A stretch of 64,000 nt of DNA, from NCBI GenBank assembly GCA_030562195.1, contig CM060200.1, positions 1,798,001 to 1,862,000 on the forward strand, read 5' to 3'. Shown here in pieces: positions 12,701 to 27,700 of this stretch (within the stretch, counting starts at the first letter, position 1; each line of letters begins with the position of its first letter). Made by a program: the position numbers and the translations under genes. Source of the DNA: Nipponacmea schrenckii (lineage: Eukaryota; Mollusca; Gastropoda; Lottiidae). The notes beneath the pieces were generated by a model. That model was not told the origin of the DNA. It saw only the letters and a program-made list of their open reading frames with translations, and searched no databases.

Positions 12701-15700
12701 TTCAATATTCATTAGAAATTTCATTTTCGTTCATAGCCTGTGTTAAAGAGAGATAATCCTGCTTTCTTTTTGGAGGTCTAGAAAAGTGTTCAAATTATAT
12801 CAAATATTGCATCAATTGACACGATTCACGATCCATAGGACAAACTGCTACATTACATTTATTACAATATAACCATGATAAATTACCATGGGAAATTAAG
12901 AATGAATGGATAACAACTAGCTGGTCTGGATAAATCCCCTCCCCCTCCTTTAATTCCAATCTAAAATTGAATTGAATGTAGTGCTAATGAAAAGACTCGG
13001 ACTTTAACACACCGATAGAGAATAGAACCCACAACCACGTGACAATGACGTTATTATACCAGCCTTCTTGATCAAGAGACAGCTAACGACGACATGTTCT
13101 AGCCATGGAAGATTTTGAGATCTAGAGCCGAAATGCTGAAGATTAAAATTCGTAGATCTGATAAAGAGAATCTAAAACGTTGTCAAATTACTAGAAATAG
13201 AAGAAATGATTTCTGAGTGATAGTTGTGTATGTTTGACAGTTGAACCATCGATTTCCTGTCATACTTTGAATATGTAACGTTATTTACAACTATTTTGTC
13301 ATAATTAGTCCGCTACAATCTAATGCTATAAATCCACCAATGAATAAAATTACCATAAAACAGACCTCAACTTCCCCATTCTTAATGTAACCTGGAATTG
13401 TATGATCATCGCTTTTAGTGATATAGTATATAGCTTATAGAACGTAAAACTCCATTTGTTTTTTTACAATGTACAGGAATTTTGACAACTTTCTTTTGAC
13501 TAGAGCCACCTATTTGACAAGAGCTATATATTTTACTAGAGCTATATGTTTGACGAGAGCTATATATTGTATTATTTGACTATAGGCAATATATTTTACT
13601 AGAGCTATATATTTGACTATTCACAATAGCTATATATTTGACTATTTGATTAAAGCTATATATTTGACAAGAGCTATTATATTTTACAAGAGCTATTATT
13701 GTTTTGACAGAGCTATATATTTGAGTTATTTGACTAGGCTAATATTTTTACTAGAGCTATATTTTGACTAGGCTATATTTGATAGCTATATATTTGACTA
13801 GCCTATTTTATTAGAGCTATATATGTGACTATGGCTAGATATTTGATTAAAGCTATATATTTGACTAGAGCAACCTATTTTATTAGAGCTATATATTTGA
13901 CTAGAGCTATATGTTTGACTGGAGCTGTTATTTTTTTACTAGAGCTATATATTTGACCAGAACTCAGGCAAAGGCTGAATAGAGTTATGTGTATATATTG
14001 TAGGGAGTAACAGACCCGAACTTATATAGAAGATATCTGAAGGATGTTGAAGAAGTATTATGTGATGAAAAGGTGCCTACGGATGATCAAATGATTAAAC
14101 AACTGCGAGCCACTTTACAATACCCCATTATGGGCATCAAGTAAGTACAATTAACTTTGGACCAGGAACTTTTCTTGCCACTTTTGAGAGTAAATCACCC
14201 CCCCCCCCCCTCTCACCTCCTACACGTTCTATTGTATACAGCTATTGTAAAAAACAGTTAAGGAAAGCTCATCGTTAAGACGTGGCGAATTAACCGGAAA
14301 GGAAGAGAATTGGGCAATGCCTTTCCAGGATATCACCTCATTATCGTGTTTCGTTATAGGGAAGAGCCGGGTGTTTTCAGTGCAGTCTATATGGAAGTAA
14401 TGGAGTTTCTACAGGTATTAGCCAACAAGAAGACAGGGGTTCCCCCGATTCTATTTATAGAAGATATAGGGTATCTATGGTTTCACGTGAAGCCAGATGA
14501 GCTAAAGGGGGTAAGTAAAATTTCAACATATTTAATAAAGAGTCACGAGGTTATCCTCGTTTCTCGATTCTGGTGACTAGCGTTGAAATGGGAAGTCTAC
14601 ATCTGATTATAACTAACGCGCTGCAGTGCCCAATAAGGGAAAATATTTTGGACCAACGACTTTCATATTATTCGACATAGAAAAGCTACTTTTTCTAGAT
14701 TTATTTCCAACTTATTTGAAAGTTCTTATCAACTTTACTGTGATCCAATTTTAGATTGATGAGTAAACTTAAAAAGACATCACCATCAAAAGTAAAGAAA
14801 TTAAAATCTTATCATAAGACACATATGTGGGATCAATTAGAAAAACCGATAGAATTGGGCATAAATAGTCGACCATAATCCGGGTTTAATTAAAGTCTCT
14901 CCTTTGACGAGCGTCATGGCTATACGGATATATTGTCACATTGAAAATTATCTACAGTACGGTGGGAGGCATTCTGTCTGAAGAACTGCAATATCAACTT
15001 GCATTGATGAAACGCCCTTGAACATTTTTGAGTATATATTCGCACATCTATTTCTAGAACCGCGATACAGTAATCGAGACAATAGCCTGCAGTGTAAATC
15101 GTCAAGGTTTTTGTCTTGATTAATTTTTTGCTACTCGTGAATTTGAAACCCTGTGAAAGCAATTCAATACTATTCAAGTCTTCAATCAGTCTTCCCTGTA
15201 TGTCTGGTCCTGATCTAAAATTTTGCAATCTTTTTGTTAGAAATGACACGAAAGGCCTTGGGGGTTATTTGGTCCTGTATAGGCTCATTTGCTTTTACAG
15301 CCCCCTATTACTATTGCTATTAAAGCGATGGTGAAGAGGTTTTCTAAAAAAATATATTGAAATTGCAGGAACCACAGACGTCTAATTGAAATTTCGAATG
15401 ATGTAAATTGATGCTAACTTGCAGTGTCCACGATACATATACATAATTTAGAAAACCCCTTTACAATCACTTTACCCAACCACCATATTTAGACTATGGG
15501 GCCAAGAGTGTCAGCCTCACGCCCACCCTAAGCAAAGAAGCGATATAAACGTCTTGCCGTCCCATCTTCGGTAGTTTAAAGCAGTTAATTGTTTATCGTC
15601 TCCCCCAGCTACACCTTATCTCAATTCCCCACCCCTAACCAATTAAAACAATAAACCTATAGCCACCCCACATGATAACGTGTCTTCCACCGTCATGACA

Positions 15701-18700
15701 ATATTAACTGCCTATCTGTATATACTAGAAGACGAGGGGTAATCAGGCATCTATTGGAACCGATCTGATCAATAATAAGCTATGAATAAACATACATCGT
15801 AATCAATATTCAAATTCCCAGTGTCATTAAGTCATATCTTGTCTCCAACTTTTAATTCCTTTTATTCTGGTGCTAAACCTTGCATATTCTACATGGCATC
15901 CGGCATGAAATAGGTTTTTTCTTGGAAGTAATTCTTCATTTTATTTCTTTTCTATCACGATTCAGACTTTTCGAATATAAATTAATTTTTCTCTAGTGCT
16001 AAACCAAATATATTTTTTATCGTATCTGGTACGAATAAGGCTCATTTTATCTCTGTATGTTCTTGGTTGTTTTCAATATAATTGATTTTATCCGGGATGA
16101 AAAAAACTTATGATCTTTCGAGGATACAATACTCTCATTTTATTTCATTTCTCAATATATTTACCTATATTCGTCATAATCCAGATCTTTCATGCTTATA
16201 AAACTACACTTAATTGATTTGATATCATTAAAAATAATTCTGGTTGCATCAAACATGAATTAGAATTTTCCTTGAATATATAGGAGAGTCTTAATCATAC
16301 GATTTATTCCTTTTCACGTCGTACCTAGTTGTACAAATCTTTTAAAGTTTACCTTTTTATATATCACTTCGTACCAAGATGTACAATTTATTCCAAGTCT
16401 ATCGATTTTATCATTTCGTACCAAGGTGTTCAATCTATTTCAAGTCTATCGATTATATCATTTGTACCAAATGTACAATCTATTCCAAGTCTATCGATTA
16501 TATCATTTGTACCAAAATGTACAATCTATTCCAAGTCTATCGATTATATCATTTGTACCAAAATGTACAATCTACCGATTATATCATTTCGTACCAAAAT
16601 GTACAATCTATTTCAAGTCTACCGATTGTATCATTTCGTACCAAGATGTACATTCTATTGCAAATCTACCGATTACAGTATATCATTTCGTACCAAGATG
16701 TACAATTTATTTCAAGTCGATTATATCGCTTACAGTATAAAATTCCTTGCGACTGCTGTAACACTACACTTGTCATAGAACAATAATTGACAAGTCGAAA
16801 TGATTCAGATGAGATAAAAAAATATCTTAAAGAAAAGGTCAATAAAAGGATTGAATTACAAATATTCCGGCGAATTAGAAGCTAAAAGTGCAGACAAAAA
16901 CATAAAATTCCGATAGTGATTATTCATGGTTTTTGAAATGAGATTTTTTCGAATCAATGCAACAATGTGTCATATTGTAGGTTTTCTTGATATCTTCTTC
17001 ATTTCATCGTCAACTATATTTCTTCCAGTTTTTATTTAGATTGTAAATCTGACCGACTTATTCTCGAAGGTACTGATCATGGTTTGGAATCATACATAAA
17101 GGATTGCCATCATCAGATAGTTAGCTAGATGATTGGTAACTTTTATGGGGCATCATATAACACACTCATGTTTATTAGATTTTTTTTATTTTCGGTAACA
17201 TATCTTCAAGTAGAGCGTATATGGCCGACTTGTTCTCGAAAGCATTGAACATGCTATAGCCATCTAGAAACGCGAAAGACTCGAAAGCATTGGTTGGGAT
17301 ATCAAATATTTAAGTACATCTGGGTACATGTATCAGCTATATTTCTAGAGATATTTAAGTTATGTTCGAAAACTGACTGGCTCACGATCCAACAAATTAT
17401 GGCTGATCAAAAATGAAAAGCTAGTTTTGGCATTATATAGATTTAGATGAATAGAACTTAGTATCACGATTAATTCTTGAGAGACTGTTGCATGCGTCTC
17501 GGAATTTTAGCTTAAAATTCTTGATATGGAACTCCATCCGGAATTGAATGAAGTTGAAATTGACGTTTGGCTCCATACATTCAATGTACTGTTGAAATTC
17601 TTTACAAATAGCCATACGATCCTATTCCATAGGGGATTGAATTGTAATTTCCGTGTTTAAAACTGAATGATTGTCTGATAGCCAGGCCAAATAGTTCTTT
17701 TTATTATAGCCTTCTGATATATACACAACAGTTGGATTCACCAAAACCTGATATAAGGACAAACCCTGCTAGTCAGATGGCCATAGAATATTGCTCTTGT
17801 GTACTGATAAAAATTTTCCATAGTACCGATTTGCTAGCCTATTTGGAGACAGAAATCTGCCCGTGTACCGATCTGCTAGTCTAGTTGGACACAAAAGTCT
17901 GCCCTTGTACTGATTTGCTAGCCTAGTTGGACACAGAGGTCTGCCCTTGTACTGATTTGCTAGTCTAGTTGGACACGGAAATCTGCAATTGTACCGTTTG
18001 TTGCCTTTGTAGTAATCAATTTGGCCAAACATAGCTTTTCTTCTGCCGGTCTACGACTACTAGACAAATGAATATTGACATAGAAAACTGTCATCGTGCC
18101 AATCTATTATATTTCCCTTAAGATTCGAAAAATTCTCATCCAACAACTAAATTTTTCGAAAGTTTGTTCAAAACATCTTCGCAAATGCCAGTTGGTAATG
18201 AAAACGCGCCGTTTGAAACATCTTATCAATGGTGGGAATAGGCACTCTATGTAATGTAGTAGTAAATATTCCAGATCGATATTGTGTATGGAAATCTCGT
18301 TCCCGGTGCCAAGAAATATACCTCAATATTGCCGTCTTATGGAACCATTTCACGATCTATATTCAGCCTCGTTCTCGTCTCAATATCACTTCAATAACTA
18401 CATAGACCTACTACCAATCTCATAGCAACCATATACGGTGGTATACTAGTGGAATCCTGGTAGTCTTGGACACACTGGAACCGGTTTATAGTATACACAG
18501 CGTATTCGAGTGTTTGTCAATATATCTTTTAGAAATTGTATGGATTAACTATGTACTTGATTAGACTTGTTGCATCAGTGGTCGAGTTTGGCGGGGATTG
18601 TGGAACTGGCGGTTATAATTCTCCGGCAGTTGGAGCTCGTTGCAGTCACTAATAATCGAGAAAAACTGACATATTCTGACAGATTGAAAGTGGATTCGGT

Positions 18701-21700
18701 TGAAAAATGCGTAATAGTAAATTTACTATTTTCGACGACCGCGATATGACGGGTTATCGATCAATAATGACGAGATTGAGGAACATTGCTATATATTATA
18801 GTCACCCTTCATTACTGACTGATATGGCACTTTTCAGAAAAAGGCGTTTATCTTTGATGGAATGGCACCAAAATTTGCAGAATTCCTGGAAAACCTGACA
18901 GATCATAATTATTGCGATGTTCGGCTCGTGAAACCAGCTTTATACAACGTTCTTGGGCCTGTTATGAACAAGTAAGTACATTATTATGTTTTTAAGTCTT
19001 ATTGTATATTAGCAATATACTCTCTATTTTATTAGATATATATGGTATTTATGAAATATGAAATATTAATGGTAATCCGTCAGCGATCTATATCATTCAA
19101 GCCTAACCCGCTATCGACCAACTCCACTCCTCCATTATGTTATATTTTAGATGCTTACGTAGGTCTTCTGCATGTTAATTGTATTTATATCTGGGTTGAA
19201 GGCTGGGTCAGCACACTGTAACCTCTAATATAATTCACCCCGATGATTAGCGTCGTGTAGGGTCGAATGTTTTGCGATTGAGGAAGGTCTGGACTACACT
19301 TTAAGCAAGGTTTGCAGAACTATGATGGTGATTTGAAAAGCCAATGATCATGAAACTGGCCCCTACACCTTCGGCTTAGGGGCAGGTTTATAGTTTATAA
19401 GTGTGACGGGATATTTCAAAAATATTTCACTCGAACTCATTCCCAAATACTTGAAGAGGCAGTATGCATATTTTATCAATAAAACTATCGTAAATTATAC
19501 CTGAAATTATTTCTTAATCTATCTATCTACTTGATAAACTGAATTTGTTATAAAACAGTTCATAAAAATTCGTAAGAAAGTACATAAAGTACTTTTCTCA
19601 CACCAAAAAGCATGACAAACTCAGAAACCTTTCAAACAGTTTAGGCGTTTTGAAAAACAGGGTTATGAGTTGTCGGCTTTTTCAATAGTCCATTCAATTC
19701 AATTTGTGCAGATCCACTTCTAAGCTTGACTGTGATTTCCCAAGTTAGAGAAATTATAATCAATACCGATCTTCGCCACTTCAAATCAAATTCTTACACT
19801 GAAAAAGAAATATGTCTAATCGATTAACTTTCGTCTATTTGCCAATTTCAATTGAGTATTGAAGATATTTTAATTTGGCGCAATCTGACTGTTTTATGGG
19901 ACAGTAGTCTAGAACGAGCTTACCGAAAGGATGTTCTAGAAACAGTGTTATAAGATAAGACCTAAGGACATCCTACAAACAATGTTGAAAGATAAGACAC
20001 TGGGACAGCCTAGAAACATTGTCAGAAGATAAGACCTTAGGATATTTCCTAGAAACTGTTAGAAAAGATAAGACCTTAGTAATCTAGAAACATGTTAAAG
20101 TAAGACCCTAGATATCTGAAACATGTTAGAAGATAAGACCCTAGGATATCCTAGAAACATGTTAGAAGATAAGACCCTACTATATTCTAGAAACAATGTT
20201 AGAAGATAAGACCCTAGTATATTCTAGAAACAATGTTAGAAGATAAGACCCTAGATATCTAGAAACAATGTTAGAATTAAGACCCTAGTATATTCTAGAA
20301 ACAATGTTAGAAGATAAGACCCTAGGATATCCTAGAAACAATGTTAGAAGATAAGACCCTAGTATATCCTAGAAACAATGTTAGAATATAAGACCCTAGT
20401 ATATCCTAGAAACAGTGTTAGAAGATAAGACCTTAGGATATCCTAGAAACAATGTTAGAAGATAAGACCCTAGGATATCTAGAAACAATGTTAGAAGATA
20501 AGACCCTAGTATATCCTAGAAACAATGTTAGAAGATAAGACCCTAGTATATCCTAGAAACAATGTTAGAAGATAAGACCCTAGGATATCCTAGAAACAAT
20601 GTTAGAAGATAAGACCCTAGTATATCCTAGAAACAATGTTAGAAGATAAGACCCTAGGATATCCTAGAAACAATGTTAGAAGATAAGACCCTAGGATATC
20701 CTAGAAACAATGTTAGAAGATAAGACCCTAGGATATCCTAGAAACAATGTTAGAAGATAAGACCCTAGGATATCCTAGAAACAATGTTAGAAGATAAGAC
20801 CTTAGGATATCCTAGAAACAATGTTAGAAGATAAGACCTTAGGATATCCTAGAGACAGTGTTAGATAAGACTTTTGGACACCCTTGAACAATTATATTAG
20901 ATATGACTTGAGAATGGTCGTTTAGAAAAAATATGCGACTCGATTCATAGTCTGGATACGAAAGGGGGCAAAATATGATATGGATAATTTTGAATAGTAG
21001 TATTTGTACGTGAAAGGGTTTCTGAGCAGATAGATACGATACAAGAAGTCTTACGGAAAGAGTGTTTCCTAATTTTTTTACTAAGTCTTAAACGTTAAGA
21101 GGTATCGTCACAGTGTCATGACATTACGAACTGAGTCTAATATCTTGACTGCAATAGCCAATATTCTTTTTTAACGGCAGTTTGTAACTACATCAATTTG
21201 CTTGGATTGAATGTTAGAGTATACTGCCAAATAGAATACTCGACAGAAAGTTTATGAATAATGGAAAATTCAGTTTATAGAAGGTTCTGATTAACTGTAT
21301 TCTGTAGCATACAATTTGATTAAATCGTAGTCAATGTATAAGTTCGTACTAGCTTGACATTGTGAAGATGGTTAAAATGAAGTTTGTAATAGCTTGACAT
21401 TGTGAAGATGTATAAGATGAAGTTCGTAATAGACTTGACATTGTGAAGATGTCTAAGATGAAGTTTGTAATAGCCTGACATTGTGAAGATGTTTAAGATG
21501 AAGTTTGTACTAGCTTGACATTGTGAAGATGTATAAGATGAAGTTTGTAATAGCTTGACATTATAAAGATGTCTAAGATGAAGTTTGTAATAGCTTGATA
21601 TTGTGAAGGTGTTTAAGATGAAGTTTGTAATAACTTGACATTGTGAAGATAATTGAGTTGTATATTGATTTGAAGATTCATTGTGAGAATAGCCTGACAT

Positions 21701-24700
21701 TGTGAAGATTTTTAAGATGAAGTTTTAATATCTTGACATTGTGAAGATGTCTTAGATGAAGTTTGTAATATCTTGACATTGTGAAGATGTATAAGATGAA
21801 GTTTGTAATAGCTTGACAATGTGAAGATGTATAAGATGAAGTTTGTAATAGCTTGACATTGTGAAGATGTATAAGATGAAGTTTGTTATAGCTTGACATT
21901 GCGAAGATGTATGAGATGAAGTTTGTAATGGCTTTACATTGTGAAGATGTATGAGATGAGGTTTGTAATAGCTTGACATTATGCAGATGTGTAAGATGAA
22001 GTTTGTAATAGCTTGACATTGTAAAGATGTGTAAGATGAAGTTTGTAATAACTTGACATTGTGCAGATGTGTAAGATGAAGTTTGTAATAGCTTGACATT
22101 GTGAAGATGTGTAAGATGAAGTTTGTAATAACTTGACATTGTGCAGATGTATGAGATAAGGTTTGTAATAGCTTGACATTGTGAAGATGTATAAGATGAA
22201 GTTTGTAATAGCTTGACATTGTGAAGATGTATAAGATGAAGTTTGTAAAGCTTGAAGTTGTAATAACTTGACATTGTAAATATGTATTAGATGAAGTTTG
22301 TAATAACTTGACATTGTGCAGACCAATTGTGTGGTAATTTGGGTTTGAAAACATTGTGCAGAATATTTCCACATCCTGGTTCAACTCCTCGAAAGCAGCA
22401 TCGAATTCGCCAACGATTGGAGTGTAAATATTTCGTAGAAATTCACATAAAAACCATTGAAACACCAACTTAAAGCCAGCTGACTTAAATCGATCCCCCG
22501 TGATATGTTAAGAATTGTGCAAACTTTGCATTATTAAAAAAATCAATATGACCCGGTGCTAGTAGGAACCTGGAGCTGGTCTATTTGTGGCAGGAATCGT
22601 TATAACTACAAGGGACATGATTATTGATATTTTATGGCCAATACCCTCTGGCTATAGGTGACTATGTATTACATATTGATATTCTTTATTATAACATGGT
22701 TCATGTTATTGTCTAGTGTCAGGCTGGAGAGCGGTTTATTCATAGGCGAAATTGTTCAAAGCGAACTTTCCAAACCGGTTTCTCTGACTACTAGTATAGA
22801 AAAACTTTGGATATAGGGGTGGGGTTTTGTTTGTTGTGGTTTTTAATTGATAACAATAATAATACTTTATTTATATAGCCCAATAAATTCTTATTAAAAC
22901 AAAAGTAAAACAAGTGATCAAGTTACTAATCCCAAGTGATAATAAAACAGGATAGGGGTGGAGGAAACAATAGGTTGAGGGGACTAGACAAATACGAGAT
23001 CAGACTTAGTCAAGAATCCGTCAACGTGTTTAAGGAAATTTTGGCTAATTGTTCCACTTCACGCTCAGTAGTGGATGCTTTGCATCATCCTCGTGGTTTA
23101 CGATCCACCAACCCTAACTAACGTCCAAGCGATACATACTTGAGAAATGATCCCTAATAGTGTGTTGAGTTTTGATGCTGCTGTCTTTGGTTTTTACTGG
23201 TGAATTATTCTTTCTCCTATTACATTTGTTACTTCATCACCATTTTGACTAGGATTTCACGAAAAATCAATGTCTTTATTGGGTCAACGACCAAGCCGAG
23301 TAAAGTTTTCTGTTGCCAATCGATCGGTAGAAACAAATAATCTCTTAAAGTTCCGTTTTACCATCGATTTCACAATTAGTTCCACTATATTATAACTCCA
23401 TTACATGGACTGGTGGAATACACCATGATACATTCCATGATTGTTGGTTTAATACGTGTATATCAAATAACAATACAGTATAGTCACTTAGCCAAAAGTT
23501 GTAGAAGAGGGCTCTGGTGCAAGGCATTGATTCAGACGGATTCAGTCCAACCCTTGACCACGGAAGACCCGTCGTGTATCGGTCTATGTTAGATAAAGAG
23601 AGTGGGCCACGGTTTGCGATTCTCTGACGTTCCACCCATGTTTGGAAATCCGTTTGACCACATTTCACATAAATCCTAATTATGATCGGAACCCATTTTT
23701 GACCACAAGCTCCTAATAATTAATATTAAAGAGCTACTCCACACAGCTTTAACATGCCCTCATGCCCCACACTGGGTTTGTTTTAAAAAAAACTGTATTC
23801 TGTAAGTACTATTATAACATTAACTGTTATAGAACCTCTGTAAAGCGACAGTCAGACACCTTAACCTTTGGGAATCATGATGTTTGGACATATTGGCACC
23901 GTCTCAGAATCAATATCCTGGAATTATTACATGATTTCATTAGCGCATCGGAATAATGGTTTAATTAAGATAAGCTTGTAAATTTGAAGTATGCTTTTTC
24001 TTATAAATTGGAGTCGACCCTGTTGTAAATGTGTACAGGTAATCAGGGAAAGTTAAATGTAAGGGATTGGAACAAGACAAACTGGTAGACGGGATCCTCA
24101 ATCACTTTACTTAGACTAAAGTTGTTCTCCATGCAACCTTTCAATTATTCATCGTCAAATTAATTAGTCGTCAGAGACCGGTTCCTAACCCTGTGCTAAA
24201 GAACGATTTCTTGCTTAGAAGGCTAGGAACCGGGCCCAGATGTTGGTTTATGTTAAACACTAATAATAGAAAATGACAAAAATAATAGCAGTTTTTGGAA
24301 CAGGTGCTCTTTCCATTTAACACTTTGGCTTACTTTCTACTCCTGACCACTAAAGTTGATTTTGTACTTAAACCACCAGTAAAGTTATGTTGTCGACTCT
24401 GATTAGAACATAGTAAGAATTTCTACAGAGACTTCTTACTTACTTGATTATCTCTAAGTGTGTCTACTTAATTTCATTGTAAGTAATAATGGAGGTCATC
24501 CATTCAGTTTCTTGCTGGAAATCAGAATGTCTGTAGAATGTCACACGTTGATGTTTCCAAGAGTTAAATGGATTGTAAAGTTGTTTAATAGACTGTTTAT
24601 GTATGTATAATGAAAGCATTAATTTGCATCATTCCAATTTTCAATCAGGCATGCAAGAAAATAATTTCGTACAGAACTATATATTACGGTCAATTACAAT

Positions 24701-27700
24701 TTTGATTTACAATTTTTGTAAGAGCAAGTTTATATTTTTTTTTTTATTATTATTTTAGTTCCAAAGAACATTGTGATTTGTGGATAAGAATAATAAAAGC
24801 TGCACTGCCGATACAAGGGTGTGCTGAAGCCGTTTATTATGCTGTTAGAGAACAAGAAAAGTTCCTCAAATGGAAAGTAAGTACAATTGTATATTTAATA
24901 TCTTTTTACCTTTTAAGAGCACAGCGGTTAGAAGTTTTGTTTTGGGACGGAGTGTGAAAGTCCGATGCCCTTGAACAAGTCATCTTGACTCATAATTCCA
25001 GTCCACCCAGCTGTAAATGGGTACGAATAATCCGGGAAATAATCAATTCCAAGAGGTTTGGCCCTAGTTGCTCGTAGAAAAGATCCCCGTCACGGCGGAC
25101 TTGTGAACATAAGTTTTTATTTTTGTAAAATATTGCTTTATCCCCTAGTGTCAAATCGTCTCCCTTTCTTACAAGATGACGATTCGCTTTGTTTCAGACT
25201 CGACAACAAGAAGCTAAAGAGGTTTTTGCAGCACTGACTAAAATTGATGTAACCTACCCCGATGAACGAAAACGAAAAGAAACTGTTGATTATTATACAA
25301 ACTTTGCAAAGTATTTTCTGGATCAGCTAAAGTAAATTTACATTTTACACTACTGTCTTCTTATTTTTTCTATGATCAGTCTCAGTTATATATTCTTTGA
25401 TAGTTAGAAATAGAAAAGGCTAGGCTTTATATACCGGTCTCCTGTTAATATTGTCCGTTAATAAATTTAGATTATTCGGGTGTTGGAAGGTGGGACGTTA
25501 ATATATCAGCTATCTTCAAAAATAGCTTTTTCAAAATTACCAAAACTGGTACATTTTAGACACAGTTGTCAAAAATACTAAACACTTTCGAGAAATAGAT
25601 TATAGAGCACGTCACCTCAATAAAAACAGCCCTACTAAGATTTGCTTTTTTCTGGTGATTTCAATAGCAGCTATTTGAACTATTATTGTATTCACAGGAA
25701 GGCTAAAGTTATACCGGAACTACTAGAAGAGTTATCGGACTTCTGCCTTACAGTACTGGAAGAACAGAAAGTCGTCTTCTATGATCTTGCCCGCAGAGTG
25801 GCTGACTTTTATGACGATTTAAACTTGAAGGTATGTTCTAGTATTATGTTTAAATCTCAGATTCCTTTATTGCGTCTGTAACCATTTCTTTCTCTTGACT
25901 CTTTTTACTCGCCTTCTTGAACCCTTGCTTTCTCGTCTTGTTCCTAGCCATTTCTCCTCGCCCTTTTCCTCGCTTTCTCGTGTATTGAGTATGATAGGAA
26001 CATATAGTTCATTTCACAGGATACAGACAAAGAGTCCAATGTACCCATTGATAATAACCTATATTATATTTATATTAGACGTAAAATCATACTTTTATTA
26101 GAAAAGAAACTCACAGACTCATAAAGATTTTATTTTTTTTCTTCAGAAACACAAATCAATTGTAATGAAAAGTTTAAGAAGAGTTACAAGTTTATTGCGT
26201 GTAGATCACGAGTTCAACATTGATAGGTGTTGTACCTTGCAGGAAATACAATGTAATTCATTCAACGCTATCACGTAATTATCGCCCTTTATATTTCAAA
26301 TTTGAATTATTTATAGAAATGCGAGCTGTCAATTGATAATGTCAACGTTCAAATTCATTTTCTAAGAAAGATATAATTATCAGATAAACAGTTCCTTGCA
26401 GGACTTTTTGATGCTATTGTGCGATTGGTTGTGTCTATTTGCCACAATGTTAAAGAATCAACTGTTTATTGTACAGTTCTGGGGGAGAAGGTTATACTCA
26501 AACTTCCTTACACTGGATTGTTGACTCTGATTTCATAACTTATCGTTTAAAAATTCTTAAGAAATCTACTTTTGAAATAAGAATGGGCACTGGGCTGTTA
26601 CTGCTTATTATGAAAACTTTAATATACAAAACTATCAGAACCTTCGTACCCCTTATACGGGTTTCGACATGATCTGAATAACCCGTATTAAACCCGTATT
26701 GATTGAGTGAACGGATTCAACGGCCAATTATTATTGGACACATTATTTATCCTTACCTTTCTAAACTTTGAATACGTAATAGAAGGACAAAAACAATGTG
26801 ACCATAAACTACTGAAGTGTTTCTGAAGAATGTATTTGGCCGAAACGTTATACGAAAGGACGATAGTATATTATTTACAATATTTAGCTATGAATACGTT
26901 ATTTTGCTTTCTTGTATTATCACAGACTAGAAGGATATGCCGAATTGGGGCGTATCCAGCAGAATATTGGTCGTAATGCTTGGTATCATGAGATGAGTAG
27001 TTTGCATTTCTTTCCTCGTCTATTCCAGGGATTTTAAGAGTTTAGATCCAGAGGATTTCGATGTATTGATAGATCTGTGTGATGCTGCAGTCTCGGGGGA
27101 ATTCCTTACCCCAGACAATACACTCGGCACTGAACATTATAGAATCAGTTTCGTGGCCATAATGAGAGTGTTTAAATTGGTAAGTTGTAGAAACAGTTAA
27201 TTTATTCGTATTAAATGTCATTTTTGTAGCAAAGTAAGTTACATGCTCGTTTAACTGCTCGTTCAGGTTTCCAATTTCTGGTTTTGGTGTCACACCGGTA
27301 CTCAAAAATTTTGCGGTGCGGTGCAGTGGGTCGGGGTAAGGGTTAGGGTGAGGAAGGTTGTAAAACAGAAGACTCTTCGTAGGACTTCTATATATAACAA
27401 CGAAAAACTATACACTTTTCAATATTCAATATTCATATACAGTATTTTGATCAGTGGATTTACCTATTGTCAGACCTTCACAACAGAATTACTCTATTAT
27501 TTACGATGTACTAATATATCTTGGCTGTGAATTATGAGTGTGAATGATAAATTATGGTGCTGTAATGTAAAAGATTGAATAAATAAATCCCTCTATAATC
27601 CGTTACAGCAATGTGACTCAGTTATGTTTCGTGAAAACTTAGTTATTATTGAAACATTATGCTATATATTACCTGTATGTGTAATGAATCGTTACCTGTA

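Noticed and set aside
16329..16786. Three overlapping frames of 104-149 codons
   Set aside because: Read through the 46-bp array in three frames; intronic.
21320..22468. Long minus-strand open frames (126-238 codons) in the 40-bp array
   Set aside because: The unit is not a multiple of three, so all frames read the same 40-residue period; no domain, start context or codon bias. Repeat artefact.
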